64,000 bases of DNA from Dermatophilus congolensis (GTDB lineage Bacteria > Actinomycetota > Actinomycetes > Actinomycetales > Dermatophilaceae). The stretch lies in NCBI GenBank assembly GCA_030538115.1, contig JAUNUP010000002.1:183508-247507 (forward strand), read 5' to 3'. The notes under the pieces were generated by a model. The model did not search any database. It saw only the letters and a list, made by a program, of their open reading frames with translations, and was not told where the DNA came from. The translations under genes and the position numbers were made by a program. Positions within the stretch are counted from its first letter, which is position 1, and every line of letters begins with the position of its first letter. Positions 46,150 through 54,424 of the stretch are shown here, piece after piece.

Positions 46150-47702
46150 GCCGCCATCCCCGCTCGTGTTCGCAGTGTGAACGCGAGGCCGACATCGTCG
46201 GGCCCAGGTGTCCCGGTTCCGGCGAGATCGGCTGCGCTCCAGGCCAACCGCAGAACTCTGTCGTAGCCGCGCAGCGTGAGCGTGCCTCGGTCCAGCGCGC
46301 GGTCGATGACGGAGGTTGTCTCCGACGGCAACCGAAACCGGCCGTGTCGCAGACGCGGCCCGGGAACGTGGCTGTTGAGCCGCCAGGGCGTGTCGCGGAG
46401 ACGGTCGGCCTGCACCGCGCGGGCCTCGCGCACCCGTGCGGCGACGACGGACGACGCCTCTCCGCGTGGGAGGGCCAGCGCGGCGCGCGAGACACGGTCG
46501 ACCTGAAGCTGCACGTCGATGCGGTCGAGCAGCGGCCCCGCCAGACGCCCCAGGTAGTCCCTCTTGGCCTTGGCCGCGCACCGGCAGTCGGCGCCCTTGC
46601 CGTGCGAGTTTCCGCACGGGCACGGGTTGGCGGCGAGAACGAGCTGGAACCGGGCCGGAAACGTGGCCGACCCTCGGGCTCGGGCGACGACGATGCTTCC
46701 GGATTCGAGGGGTTGTCGAAGCGCCTGCAGCACCCCGGGTTTGAACTCGGGCGCTTCGTCGAGAAAGAGCACGCCGTTGTGTGCGAGCGTGATGAGTCCG
46801 GGGCGCACGCCTCCCGTGGCCTGCCCGGAGCCGCCGACGAGTGCCGGAGCCGACGCTCCGTGATGCGGCGCGACGAACGGCGGCACCCGGATCAACGCCC
46901 CCGTCTGCAGCTCTGAGAGCACGCTGTGCACGACCGTCGCCTCGAGCGCCTCCTCGTGGGTGAGCCTCGGCAGCAGCCCGGGCAGGCACTCGGCCAGCAT
47001 CGTCTTGCCCGCGCCGGGCGGACCGAGCATGAACAGGTGATGCCCACCGGCGGCGGCGATCTCGAGCGCCAGCCGGGCCTCCTCCTGCCCCGCCACGTCG
47101 GCGAGGTCTCGCCGCGGTGCGGGCACGATTTCGGCATCCGGCGGGCTCATCTCGACGGCCCAGGGCGCGAGCGACTCGTTCTTCCGCATCGCGGTGTGCA
47201 GCGCGGCGGCCTCCGCGAGCGAAGCGACCGCGAACACCTCGGCCCCCGCCACCAGCGACGCCTCGGCCGCGCAGGCCAACGGCACCACGACCCGCGGACG
47301 CCCGGAGGCGACCGCCCCCAGCACCCGCGCAAGAACTCCGGGCACGGGCCGCAGCGACCCGTCGAGCCCCAGCTCCCCTATGTGCACCATGCGATGCATC
47401 GCACCACCGGCGACGTCTCCGCGGGCAACGAGCACTGCGAGCGCGATGGCCAGGTCGAATCCGGCTCCGGTCTTGGGCTGCGACGCGGGCGAGAGGTTCA
47501 CGACGACCTTGCATTCGAGCCGGTCGAAGCCCGAATGGACGACGGCCGACTTCACGCGTTCGGCGGCCTGGCGGCAGGCCGCATCGGGTAGCCCGCCCAT
47601 GAGAAAGCCGGGTAGGCCAGTGGCCACGTCGGCCTCGACCTCCACGACCTCGCCGTCGATTCCGACCAATCCGACCCCGCAGGTGCGCCCCAGCACGTTC
47701 AC
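46146..47702 (-). CDS. comM: ComM/YifB-like AAA+ ATPase (Mg-chelatase-like)
   Basis: A 518-residue protein: an N-terminal ChlI/Lon-like domain (GLVGIDGEVVEVEADVATGL, GLPDAACRQAAERVKSAV), a AAA+ core with Walker A MLGPPGAGKTM (about 223-233) and Walker B GVLFLDEAPEF, and a Cys cluster NPCPCGNSHGKGADCRC. ComM is a hexameric branch-migration helicase used in transformation. It is coupled to yraN upstream and dprA downstream by 4-bp overlaps; this trio is conserved in actinobacteria. Confidence 0.94.
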   Translation of the reverse strand: MNVLGRTCGVGLVGIDGEVVEVEADVATGLPGFLMGGLPDAACRQAAERVKSAVVHSGFDRLECKVVVNLSPASQPKTGAGFDLAIALAVLVARGDVAGGAMHRMVHIGELGLDGSLRPVPGVLARVLGAVASGRPRVVVPLACAAEASLVAGAEVFAVASLAEAAALHTAMRKNESLAPWAVEMSPPDAEIVPAPRRDLADVAGQEEARLALEIAAAGGHHLFMLGPPGAGKTMLAECLPGLLPRLTHEEALEATVVHSVLSELQTGALIRVPPFVAPHHGASAPALVGGSGQATGGVRPGLITLAHNGVLFLDEAPEFKPGVLQALRQPLESGSIVVARARGSATFPARFQLVLAANPCPCGNSHGKGADCRCAAKAKRDYLGRLAGPLLDRIDVQLQVDRVSRAALALPRGEASSVVAARVREARAVQADRLRDTPWRLNSHVPGPRLRHGRFRLPSETTSVIDRALDRGTLTLRGYDRVLRLAWSAADLAGTGTPGPDDVGLAFTLRTRAGMAA

Positions 47703-48073
47703 GAGACACCCCGCAGATGTTCGACCGTCGGAGGCCGACCTTCGAGCAGCCGCACCGCGACCACGTCGATCCGCACACCCCGCACCCAGCCGAGAGCCTC
47801 GCGATGGGCGTCGATCCAGACTCCCGTGAGCCGCCGCAGCCGCGCCAGTTTCGCGGGCACCACCGCCTCGTGCGGAGCCCCGAATCGCACGCTCCGCCGA
47901 GTCTTCACCTCGACCACGACCAGCGTGGCTCCATCGCGGGCGACGATGTCGATCTCTCCGTACCTGCTCGTCCAGTTGCGGTCGAGCACCGCCATACCCG
48001 ACGCCGTGAGCATCTCGCTCGCCGCCTGTTCACCGAACGCCCCGAGCGCCTTGCGCGCCGTTGTGTGGGCCAT
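47699..48073 (-). CDS. UPF0102 (YraN) endonuclease-like protein
   Basis: A 124-residue protein of the YraN family with a PD-(D/E)XK-like core: GEQAASEML, YGEIDIVARDGATLVVVEVKTR where D, E and K form the predicted nuclease site. The cellular role is not established. ATG 48073 starts the family sequence; an in-frame ATG at 48112 is less likely. It overlaps comM by 4 bp. Confidence 0.92.
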   Translation of the reverse strand: MAHTTARKALGAFGEQAASEMLTASGMAVLDRNWTSRYGEIDIVARDGATLVVVEVKTRRSVRFGAPHEAVVPAKLARLRRLTGVWIDAHREALGWVRGVRIDVVAVRLLEGRPPTVEHLRGVS

Positions 48074-48152
48074 CGACACCACCTCCGACGAGCAGCATCG
48101 GGCACTTGGCACCTCCGCCGCTGGGCCTGCGAGCCCGGCTGTGGATAAAGAA

Positions 48153-48193
48153 CGGCCCGGTGCGGGGTCGTGGATAACCCCGGCACCGGGCCG
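48153..48193 (-). terminator. Terminator hairpin after the DUF2469 gene
   Basis: 11-bp arms CGGCCCGGTGC (48153-48163) and GCACCGGGCCG (48183-48193) with an inner GGGGT/ACCCC extension lie 15 bp past the DUF2469 stop, separating it from yraN. Confidence 0.75.
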
Positions 48194-48208
48194 TCGAACA
48201 CCTGACGA

Positions 48209-48529
48209 TCAGGCGGTGAACCCGTCGTCGGCGAGTTCGAGGTCGTTCTTCGCCAGCTCTTCGATGTTCACGTCTTTGAACGTCACGACCCGCACGTTCT
48301 TGACGAAGCGGGCCGGTCGGTACACGTCCCAGACCCAGGCGTCGGACATGCTCACGTCGAAATACACCTCGCCTCCGTCGCTGCGCACCTTCACGTCGAC
48401 GGAATTGCACAGGTAGAACCGCCGCTCGGTTTCGACGACGTGGGAGAACAGTCCGACCACGTCGCGGTACTCCCGGTAGAGCTGCAGCTCCATGTCCGTC
48501 TCGTACTTCTCCAGGTCTTCAGCGCTCAT
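48209..48529 (-). CDS. DUF2469 family protein
   Basis: A 106-residue protein that is highly conserved in actinobacteria and of unknown function. It begins SAEDLEKYETDMELQLYREY, then RDVVGLFSHVVETERRFYLC, and carries DAWVWDVYRPARFVKNVRVV. No membrane segment or catalytic motif is apparent. The start at 48529 is preceded by GGAGGGG. It sits between rnhB (34 bp upstream) and yraN in the conserved lepB-rnhB-DUF2469-yraN order, so it is probably co-transcribed with rnhB. Confidence 0.94.
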   Translation of the reverse strand: MSAEDLEKYETDMELQLYREYRDVVGLFSHVVETERRFYLCNSVDVKVRSDGGEVYFDVSMSDAWVWDVYRPARFVKNVRVVTFKDVNIEELAKNDLELADDGFTA

Positions 48530-48563
48530 GCGCGGTGCCCCTCCTCGACTCGCAATCGACCCA

Positions 48564-49316
48564 TCATCGCCCATCCGCCGCGGCCGCGTCGTAAGCGACC
48601 GGGGCGAGCCCCAGGTTCCAGGAGCGACGATGTTGCTCACACGGCCCCAACCGCAGCAGAGCCTCCCGGTGCGCGGGGGCCGCGTAGCCCTTGTTGATCG
48701 CCCACCCGTAGTCGGGGTTCTCGGCGTGCCGCTGCACCATCATCGCGTCGCGCTCGACCTTGGCCAGCACGCTCGCGGCCGCGATCGACGAGCACGTCAT
48801 GTCGCCCTTGATGAGCGTGACCACCGGCGGTACCGGCTCCAACGGAGGCGGGGGCCGACGCCCGCCCTCCACCGCGGGACCCGGCTCGTCGAGGGGCAGG
48901 TCGGCGAACAGGCCCATGCGAGAAGGGTCGGCGAGCCAGTCGTGGTTGCCGTCGAGCACGACGATGTCAGGGGTGAGGCCGGCCATCGCGAGAGCCCGGC
49001 GCCCCGCGAGCCGCAGCCCGGTCATGATGCCGTACGCGTCGATCTCGTCGGGCTCCGCGTGACCGACACCCCATCCGACTCCCCAGCGCCGCAGCGGCGC
49101 CACGAGCGCCTCACGGGCATGCGGCGTGAGTAGCTTCGAGTCCCGCAATCCCACGGGTGCCGAACGGGTTTCGGCGCAGACGACGACCACGCCCACACTC
49201 ACCGGCCCGGCGAGCGCGCCACGGCCGACCTCGTCCATGCCCGCCACGAGTGTGCACCCGGCACGCAGATGCGAACGCTCCACCCGTAGCGACGGAGCAG
49301 AAGTACGCCCGCGCAT
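48564..49316 (-). CDS. rnhB: Ribonuclease HII
   Basis: A 250-residue RNase HII, removing ribonucleotides from DNA. Catalytic acidic motifs: [16 protein letters not shown] (Asp-Glu), [10 protein letters not shown] (Asp) and [21 protein letters not shown] (Asp). Between the last two lies a proline-rich insertion ([20 protein letters not shown], about 155-175) that many orthologues lack. The ATG overlaps the lepB stop (TGATG). Confidence 0.95.
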   Translation of the reverse strand: MRGRTSAPSLRVERSHLRAGCTLVAGMDEVGRGALAGPVSVGVVVVCAETRSAPVGLRDSKLLTPHAREALVAPLRRWGVGWGVGHAEPDEIDAYGIMTGLRLAGRRALAMAGLTPDIVVLDGNHDWLADPSRMGLFADLPLDEPGPAVEGGRRPPPPLEPVPPVVTLIKGDMTCSSIAAASVLAKVERDAMMVQRHAENPDYGWAINKGYAAPAHREALLRLGPCEQHRRSWNLGLAPVAYDAAAADGR

Positions 49317-50197
49317 CAGCGCGACACGGTGCCGATGGTCGCCTTCGGTCCCGGCAGGCCCGACATGACCGGGACACCCGCGCCGGTCTCCGTCGCCGCC
49401 ATCGCTCCGGCCACGGCCGGCGGCACGTTCGCGAAAGCGTCACCGCCACCGTTGAGCCACGTGGCCCGGTTGAGCGGCCAGATCACCGCGAACGAGCGCC
49501 CCACGACTCCGGAGAGAGGGATCGACCCCTCGGTGCCGTTGTTACCGGGAGCGTCGTGGAAGCGGGAGTCGCTGGAGTGGTCGCGGTTGTCGCCCATCAC
49601 CCAGAGGCCGTCGTCGGGCACCGTGATGTCGAAGGTGCGGCTGCTCGGCGGGGCCCCTGGAAAGAGGTAGGGCTCGTCGATGGGGGTGCCGTTGACCGTG
49701 AGGCGCCCGTCGGCGGTGCAGCAGGTGACCTTGTCGCCCGGCAATCCGATGACACGTTTGATGAGGTGGTTGCCTTCGTCCTCCGGCAGCACACCCACCC
49801 AGGTGAGCACTTTCGACAGGCCCGAGCTCTCGGGCAGCGTGTGGTCGAGGGGCAGCCAGCCGCCCGGATCCTCGAACACGACGATGTCGCCGCGCTCGAT
49901 CTCGAACGGCGAGGGCGACAACTTCGACACGACGACCCGGTCGTCTTTGACGAGGGTGTTCATCATCGACCCGGAGGGGATGTAGAACGATTGCAGCAGC
50001 CAGGTCTTCACCACGAACGAGATGACCAGCGCGAACACGACGATGATGACCAGCTCACGCACGAACGCCCACAGCGCACGCATGAACCCGCCGCCGGGCT
50101 GCCCCTCTCCGTTACCGGAGGCCGTGGCCTGCCCCGTCGCGTCGCTGCCGCCGGTGCCACCCTGTGGCTCGTTGGGCGGCGTTGCCGAGCTGCTCAT
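49316..50197 (-). CDS. lepB: Signal peptidase I
   Basis: A 293-residue type I leader peptidase. The Gly/Ser-rich cytoplasmic N-terminus (1-37) is followed by one transmembrane helix (about 48-64). Box [11 protein letters not shown] has nucleophile Ser77; box [12 protein letters not shown] has the general-base Lys147; box E is [12 protein letters not shown]. It cleaves Sec/Tat signal peptides outside the membrane. It follows rplS and overlaps rnhB. Confidence 0.96.
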   Translation of the reverse strand: MSSSATPPNEPQGGTGGSDATGQATASGNGEGQPGGGFMRALWAFVRELVIIVVFALVISFVVKTWLLQSFYIPSGSMMNTLVKDDRVVVSKLSPSPFEIERGDIVVFEDPGGWLPLDHTLPESSGLSKVLTWVGVLPEDEGNHLIKRVIGLPGDKVTCCTADGRLTVNGTPIDEPYLFPGAPPSSRTFDITVPDDGLWVMGDNRDHSSDSRFHDAPGNNGTEGSIPLSGVVGRSFAVIWPLNRATWLNGGGDAFANVPPAVAGAMAATETGAGVPVMSGLPGPKATIGTVSR

Positions 50198-50281
50198 CGT
50201 CGATCTGTCCCCGATCCAGCACCCTTGGGCGCCCTAGCTCCTGGCACGGTACCGCGCGTCGCTGTGCGACGCCGGTGTGCC

Positions 50282-50346
50282 GCGTCGACAAGCAGGGGCC
50301 GTGTCCGCCTCATGAGAGACGGGCAACGGCCCCTTGATGTCGACGC
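50282..50346 (-). terminator. Two-tier hairpin after rplS
   Basis: Outer 8-bp arms GCGTCGAC/GTCGACGC (50282-50289, 50339-50346) enclose inner 8-bp arms GGGGCCGT/ACGGCCCC (50295-50302, 50326-50333). It lies 26 bp past the rplS stop, between rplS and lepB. Confidence 0.65.
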
Positions 50347-50371
50347 ATCGTGAGTCGGTGCGAGTCGCGTA

Positions 50372-50713
50372 TCAGCGCTTCTCGCGGATCTTCGCGGCCT
50401 TACCGCGCAGGTTGCGCAGGTAGTAGAGCTTGGCGCGGCGCACGTCACCGCGGGTGACGACCTCGATCTTCTCGACGACCGGGGAGTGCACGGGGAAGGT
50501 GCGCTCGACACCCACACCGAAGCTCAGCTTGCGGACGGTGTACGTCTCGCCGACGCCCTTGCCGTGGCGGCGGATGACGACGCCCTGGAACACCTGCACA
50601 CGGGTGCGGTTACCTTCGATGACCTTCACGTGCACCTTGACGGTGTCACCGGCACGGAACTCCGGAACGTCGTCGCGGAGGCTTGCGGCATCGACCATGT
50701 CGAGCTTCTGCAT
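50372..50713 (-). CDS. rplS: 50S ribosomal protein L19
   Basis: A 113-residue L19 at the 30S-50S interface. It reads [40 protein letters not shown] and [20 protein letters not shown], ending [19 protein letters not shown]. Standard length. A 200-bp spacer to trmD upstream probably contains its promoter. Confidence 0.97.
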   Translation of the reverse strand: MQKLDMVDAASLRDDVPEFRAGDTVKVHVKVIEGNRTRVQVFQGVVIRRHGKGVGETYTVRKLSFGVGVERTFPVHSPVVEKIEVVTRGDVRRAKLYYLRNLRGKAAKIREKR

Positions 50714-50913
50714 GATGCTTCGCTTCCTTGCCGCGCCACAGGTCGCGACCGTTGTTTCGTTCGATGGTGCGCTCGCTCGGCCTCATGCACCGTGCCGGGC
50801 GGGGTTGCCGCTGGGCAGATCCGGTGTCACTCCCCCTGTGGCGGGGGCCGCATGCGCGCGAGACGCAAGAGTTCAGTTTGCCAGACAGGCACGGCAGCGA
50901 CGAAATCCGTTGC

Positions 50914-52170
50914 TCAACGGAGGCGCTTGGCCATGTACACCACGTCGTGCCCCTCGAGCTGCGGGCCGGTGCTCGGCCGGAAGCCTGCCTTGCGATAGAT
51001 CTTCTGGTTGCGGGTGCTGTTGCCGCCCGTGACGAGCCAGGCCCGCTGCGCCTCTGCCGGCGCTTGGGCCAGCACGAACTCCAGGATCGCGCGCCCGATC
51101 CCCTTGCCCTCGAGGTCGGGGGCGACCATGAGACGCCCCACCTCCCACGTGCTCGGATCACTGTCACCCGGGCCCGCGACGAGACGGGCGCGCCCGGAGG
51201 CGACCAGCCTGCGTGACTCGGGTTCGCGCACCACCCACGTGTGCCAGACCGCCATGTCGGCGCGCAGCTCGTCGATCGTCTCCATGAGCGGCGGGATGTA
51301 GAGGTCATCGTTGAGCCACGCTTCGTTGAGCCAACAGGCCCGCTTCATCGTGAAGAGCTCGGGCACGTCAGCGGCCGTGGCCACCTCGGGCGCGGGCAGA
51401 TCGGTGCCGGTCAACAGGGCCGCGCGTGCAAGCAGGTCGGGCCGCCTCAGTGCTGTGCGCTGGAGACGCTGCTGGTGCCGCCATTCGGCGATCGCGCCGT
51501 GGTCGCCGGAGAGGAGAACCGGCGGCACCGTGCGCCCGCGCCACTCGGGCGGCTTGGTGTAGACGGGGTATTCGAGCAGCCCGTCTTCGTGCGACTCTTC
51601 GACCAGCGACTCCGCGTTGCCGACGACACCGGGCAGGAGGCGGCCGATCGCCTCGACCATCGCGAGCACAGCGACTTCGCCGCCGTTGAGCACGTAGTCG
51701 CCGAGCGAGACGATGTCGACGCGGCCACCCGCGGCCTCGAACGCCTCACGTGCGTAGTCGTAGACCCGCTCGTCGATGCCCTCGTACCGGCCGCATGCGA
51801 ACACGAGGTTCGATTCGGTGGCCAGTTCGTGCGCGAGCGCCTGGGTGAACGGCACGCCTCCCGGCCCGGGCACGATGAGCATCGGACGTGGCCGGCGGGC
51901 GTCTCCAGATTCTTGGGCATCCCGCGGCTCACCTGCGGCGATGTCGGCGAGCACCGCGTCGAGAGCGTCACCCCACGTGGTCGGGATCATCACCATGCCG
52001 GCTCCCCCGCCGTAAGGAGTGTCGTCGACGGTGCGATGCCGGTCGGTGGCGAAATCGCGGAGGTTCCAGGCGCGCACGTCGAGAAGCCCGTCGCGGCGGG
52101 CCTTGCCGATGAGCGACAGGTCGAGCGGAGCCAGGTACTCCGGAAAGATCGAGACGACGTCGATACGCAT
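50914..52170 (-). CDS. trmD: tRNA (guanine37-N1)-methyltransferase fused to a C-terminal GNAT domain
   Basis: A single 418-residue frame. Residues 1 to about 245 are Trm[34 protein letters not shown], and the SAM-binding trefoil knot [14 protein letters not shown] ... [20 protein letters not shown], then [20 protein letters not shown]. Residues about 270-418 are a GNAT acetyltransferase-like domain with acetyl-CoA loop [18 protein letters not shown] (about 346-363) and [16 protein letters not shown]. TrmD methylates G37 of tRNAs reading CNN codons and is essential. A normal TrmD ends near residue 240, so the extra 175 residues are a genuine fusion within one uninterrupted frame. The GNAT substrate is unknown. 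rimM ends 2 bp upstream. Confidence 0.93.
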   Translation of the reverse strand: MRIDVVSIFPEYLAPLDLSLIGKARRDGLLDVRAWNLRDFATDRHRTVDDTPYGGGAGMVMIPTTWGDALDAVLADIAAGEPRDAQESGDARRPRPMLIVPGPGGVPFTQALAHELATESNLVFACGRYEGIDERVYDYAREAFEAAGGRVDIVSLGDYVLNGGEVAVLAMVEAIGRLLPGVVGNAESLVEESHEDGLLEYPVYTKPPEWRGRTVPPVLLSGDHGAIAEWRHQQRLQRTALRRPDLLARAALLTGTDLPAPEVATAADVPELFTMKRACWLNEAWLNDDLYIPPLMETIDELRADMAVWHTWVVREPESRRLVASGRARLVAGPGDSDPSTWEVGRLMVAPDLEGKGIGRAILEFVLAQAPAEAQRAWLVTGGNSTRNQKIYRKAGFRPSTGPQLEGHDVVYMAKRLR

Positions 52171-52172
52171 GG

Positions 52173-52709
52173 CTACCCCCCCGCCAGGTCGAGCAAGCCG
52201 GCGGGCGGGTCGATGAGCACCCGCCCGGCCTCGGGGTCGACCTCCGGCACGATCGCCTCCACGAACGGCACGAGCGCCTCCTGCCCGGAGGCGAGTCGCA
52301 CCACGAGCAGGTCCTGCGCCGGGCGGCTGAGCAGCCCCGCGACCTCCCCGACAGTCTCACCGGAGACGGTCACGACGGTCAGTCCGAGCAGTTCGTCCTC
52401 GTACCAGCCCTCTTCGGACTCGTCGCTGTCGTTCGTGGACGCCTCGCCCTCGTCGAGCACATCGACGAATAGCTTGGTGCCGCGCAGCGCCTCGGCTGCG
52501 GTGCGATCGCCCGCCTCCTCGAAACCGAGCAGCGTGATGCCCTTGTGTACTCGCATCGACCGCAGCGTCAGCGGCCCCGCGGAGGTGGGCTCGCAAGCGA
52601 ACCGCTCGCCGACGACGAACCGCTCGTCGGGACTGTCGGTGTGCACCTGCACTGTGACCTCGCCCTTCAGGCCGTGCGGTCGGCCGATTCTGGCCACGAG
52701 TACCTGCAT
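52173..52709 (-). CDS. rimM: 16S rRNA processing protein RimM
   Basis: A 178-residue 30S maturation factor that binds S19. The N-terminal barrel reads [20 protein letters not shown], and the C-terminal PRC-barrel reads [20 protein letters not shown] and [23 protein letters not shown] 52709 has GGGGAG upstream; in-frame sequence before it overlaps a palindrome and is non-coding. An acidic insertion ([14 protein letters not shown]) lies between the two domains. Confidence 0.95.
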   Translation of the reverse strand: MQVLVARIGRPHGLKGEVTVQVHTDSPDERFVVGERFACEPTSAGPLTLRSMRVHKGITLLGFEEAGDRTAAEALRGTKLFVDVLDEGEASTNDSDESEEGWYEDELLGLTVVTVSGETVGEVAGLLSRPAQDLLVVRLASGQEALVPFVEAIVPEVDPEAGRVLIDPPAGLLDLAGG

Positions 52710-52737
52710 GAGCTCCCCTGCTCTATCGGTGGTGACG

Positions 52738-52771
52738 CACGAAGGGCACCCGATATCGGGTGCCCTTCGTG
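52738..52771. terminator. Perfect 34-bp palindrome between khpA and rimM
   Basis: CACGAAGGGCACCCGAT (52738-52754) is followed at once by its exact reverse complement (52755-52771), so the palindrome has no spacer. As RNA it gives a long stem with a tiny loop. It could terminate or attenuate the rpsP-khpA transcript before rimM, or bind a protein. Confidence 0.65.
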
Positions 52772-52803
52772 TCTTATCAGATCTGCGAGGTGCTCGAAGA
52801 AGA

Positions 52804-53046
52804 TCAGTGCTCGCGGTCGGTGTCGACGATGTCGACCCGCACCTGCCGACCTCCGGCAAGCGCACCGATCACGGTACGCAGGGCGCTGGCCGTGCGACCG
52901 GAGCGACCGATCACGCGACCTAGGTCGTCGGGGTGGACTCGAACCTCGAGCACGTCGCCACGGCGGTGTCCGCGCCGACGAACGACCACGTCTTCGTCGT
53001 GTTCGACGATGCCGCGGACGAGGTGCTCAAGGGCCTCCTCCAGCAC
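52804..53046 (-). CDS. khpA: KH-domain RNA-binding protein KhpA
   Basis: An 80-residue single KH-domain protein (former UPF0109). It reads LEEALEHLVRGIVEHDEDVV and VLEVRVHPDDLGRVIGRSGR, where the GxxG loop GRSG contacts RNA, then TASALRTVIGALAGGRQVRV. KhpA/KhpB control cell-wall and division genes in Gram-positives. It starts at GTG 53046, 2 bp after rpsP, so they are translated together. Confidence 0.95.
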   Translation of the reverse strand: MLEEALEHLVRGIVEHDEDVVVRRRGHRRGDVLEVRVHPDDLGRVIGRSGRTASALRTVIGALAGGRQVRVDIVDTDREH

Positions 53047-53048
53047 GA

Positions 53049-53546
53049 TCAGGCCTCGGCCTTCTGCTCTTCCGCCGCTGCTTCAGCGGGGGCCTCGGCG
53101 GCCTCCTCGGCAGGAGCCTCCGCCGCCTCTTCGGCCGGCTTCTCGGCCTTGGGCTCTGCCTTCTTCTTCGGAGTCGGGTTCTTGGCGTACTCGTCGTCGG
53201 CCTTGCCGGCCGCGGCGAGAGCCGCCTCGTAGAGCTCCTTCTTGCTGGGCTTCGCGGGGGCGACCTTGAGGGTGCCCTCGGCACCGGCCTCACCCTTGAA
53301 CTTGGCCCAGTCACCGGTGACCTTGAGCAGAGCCTCGACCTGCTCGGTCGGCTTGGCGCCGACACCCAGCCAGTACTGCACGCGCTCGGAGTCGATCTCG
53401 ATCACCGAGGGCTCACGCGTGGGGTGGTAGATGCCGATCTCCTCGATCGCACGGCCATCGCGCTTGGTGCGCGAGTCCATGATCACGACGCGGTAGAACG
53501 GAGCACGGATCTTGCCCATGCGCTTCAGACGAATCTTGACGGCCAC
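53049..53546 (-). CDS. rpsP: 30S ribosomal protein S16
   Basis: A 165-residue S16. The core (1 to about 90) is [40 protein letters not shown] and [20 protein letters not shown]. The C-terminus (about 115-165) is a long Ala/Glu/Pro/Lys tail ([20 protein letters not shown]), typical of high-GC actinobacteria and similar in style to the S2 tail here. It starts the rpsP-khpA-rimM-trmD run. Confidence 0.97.
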   Translation of the reverse strand: MAVKIRLKRMGKIRAPFYRVVIMDSRTKRDGRAIEEIGIYHPTREPSVIEIDSERVQYWLGVGAKPTEQVEALLKVTGDWAKFKGEAGAEGTLKVAPAKPSKKELYEAALAAAGKADDEYAKNPTPKKKAEPKAEKPAEEAAEAPAEEAAEAPAEAAAEEQKAEA

Positions 53547-53775
53547 GTTGGTGGTGTCTCCTTGTTCAATTACGAGCGTGGCGAGACCGCGCAGGAGTGC
53601 ACGGGGTATCAGCGCTCAGGGGTAGGCGCGTCACGACCGCTCGCACGCCTCGGTGTTACCGGATCCGGCAACACAGGCACACGAACACGCCGCTCGACGC
53701 GGGTACAAGGGTCAATTGTGCCAGACGCGAAGGGGTGCTCTGAACACGCGGGCACCGCTGCCCTCTGCGGGGCCC

Positions 53776-54285
53776 TCAGAAGTCTCCCGCCGAGCTACGC
53801 AGGCGCGTTAGCAGGTCGATGAGTTGCTGCAGTTCGTCGGCTTCGAGAGCAGGGCTGCCGAAGACTTCGTCGTTGAGCACCGCCGTCGCCCGGGTGGCGA
53901 TGTCGCGCCCCTCCGGCGTGAGCGAGACGAGAATCGCGCGGCGGTCGTCGGGGTGCGGTTGGCGCCGCACGAGACCGGCCGCCTCCAGACGGTCGACGGC
54001 GTTGGTGACGCTGGTCGGGTGCACCTGCAAGCGCGAGCCGATCGTCTTCATCGGCAGCTTGCCGCTCGAAGAGAACATCAGCAGCATCAGCACCTCGTAG
54101 CGCGCGAACGTGACGCCGAAGGGTTTGAGCCGCGACTCGACCTCCGCGAGGGCGAGCTGTTGGGCGCGCATGAGGGAGGTGATCGCGGCCATGCCGGTCG
54201 CGGCCTCGCCCCAGCCGTTCTCGACCCACTTGCGGCGGGCTTCAGCGATGGGGTCGAACCCGATCGAGGTGGGGGCTGCTGTCAT
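53776..54285 (-). CDS. MarR-family regulator divergent from icmF
   Basis: A 169-residue winged-helix regulator: ARRKWVENGWGEAATGMAAI, LKPFGVTFARYEVLMLLMFS, recognition helix region MKTIGSRLQVHPTSVTNAVD, and the wing RRQPHPDDRRAILVSLTPEG. ATG 54285 is chosen because -10-like TATGAT (complement of 54293-54298) lies 7 nt upstream with no Shine-Dalgarno. The recognisable MarR sequence starts soon after. It faces icmF across 139 bp containing palindromes, so it probably regulates the mutase in response to an acyl-CoA or organic acid. Confidence 0.87.
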   Translation of the reverse strand: MTAAPTSIGFDPIAEARRKWVENGWGEAATGMAAITSLMRAQQLALAEVESRLKPFGVTFARYEVLMLLMFSSSGKLPMKTIGSRLQVHPTSVTNAVDRLEAAGLVRRQPHPDDRRAILVSLTPEGRDIATRATAVLNDEVFGSPALEADELQQLIDLLTRLRSSAGDF

Positions 54286-54302
54286 GTCGACCATCATAAG
54301 CA

Positions 54303-54340
54303 TTGACGTCAAATAGTTGGATGTCCTACTTTCTAAGTAG
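54303..54340. promoter_or_regulatory. MarR-type operators between marR gene and icmF
   Basis: A perfect palindrome TTGACGTCAA (54303-54312) and an inverted repeat CTACTT-tct-AAGTAG (54326-54340) lie between the divergent starts. A GTTGG (54316-54320) / CCAAC (54341-54345) pair flanks the second. The A/T-rich symmetric arms match the style of MarR sites. Confidence 0.65.
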
Positions 54341-54424
54341 CCAACGATGTATTCGGCGGCTGCCGCACGCGTTTTCGCCTGCGAGCCAGCGCCATCCGCT
54401 CTACCGAGTCCCCCAGGAGGGCCC

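Noticed and set aside
46150..47778. Upstream extension of the dprA frame to a protein of over 900 residues
   Set aside because: The extension is an off-frame reading of comM. dprA has a proper ATG overlapping the comM stop and the family length from there.
53654..53673. Near-perfect palindrome TGTTACCGGATCCGGCAACA upstream of rpsP
   Set aside because: It has one mismatched pair and no linked regulator or known box. It is noted only as a possible site in the 229-bp gap 53547-53775, which is otherwise empty.
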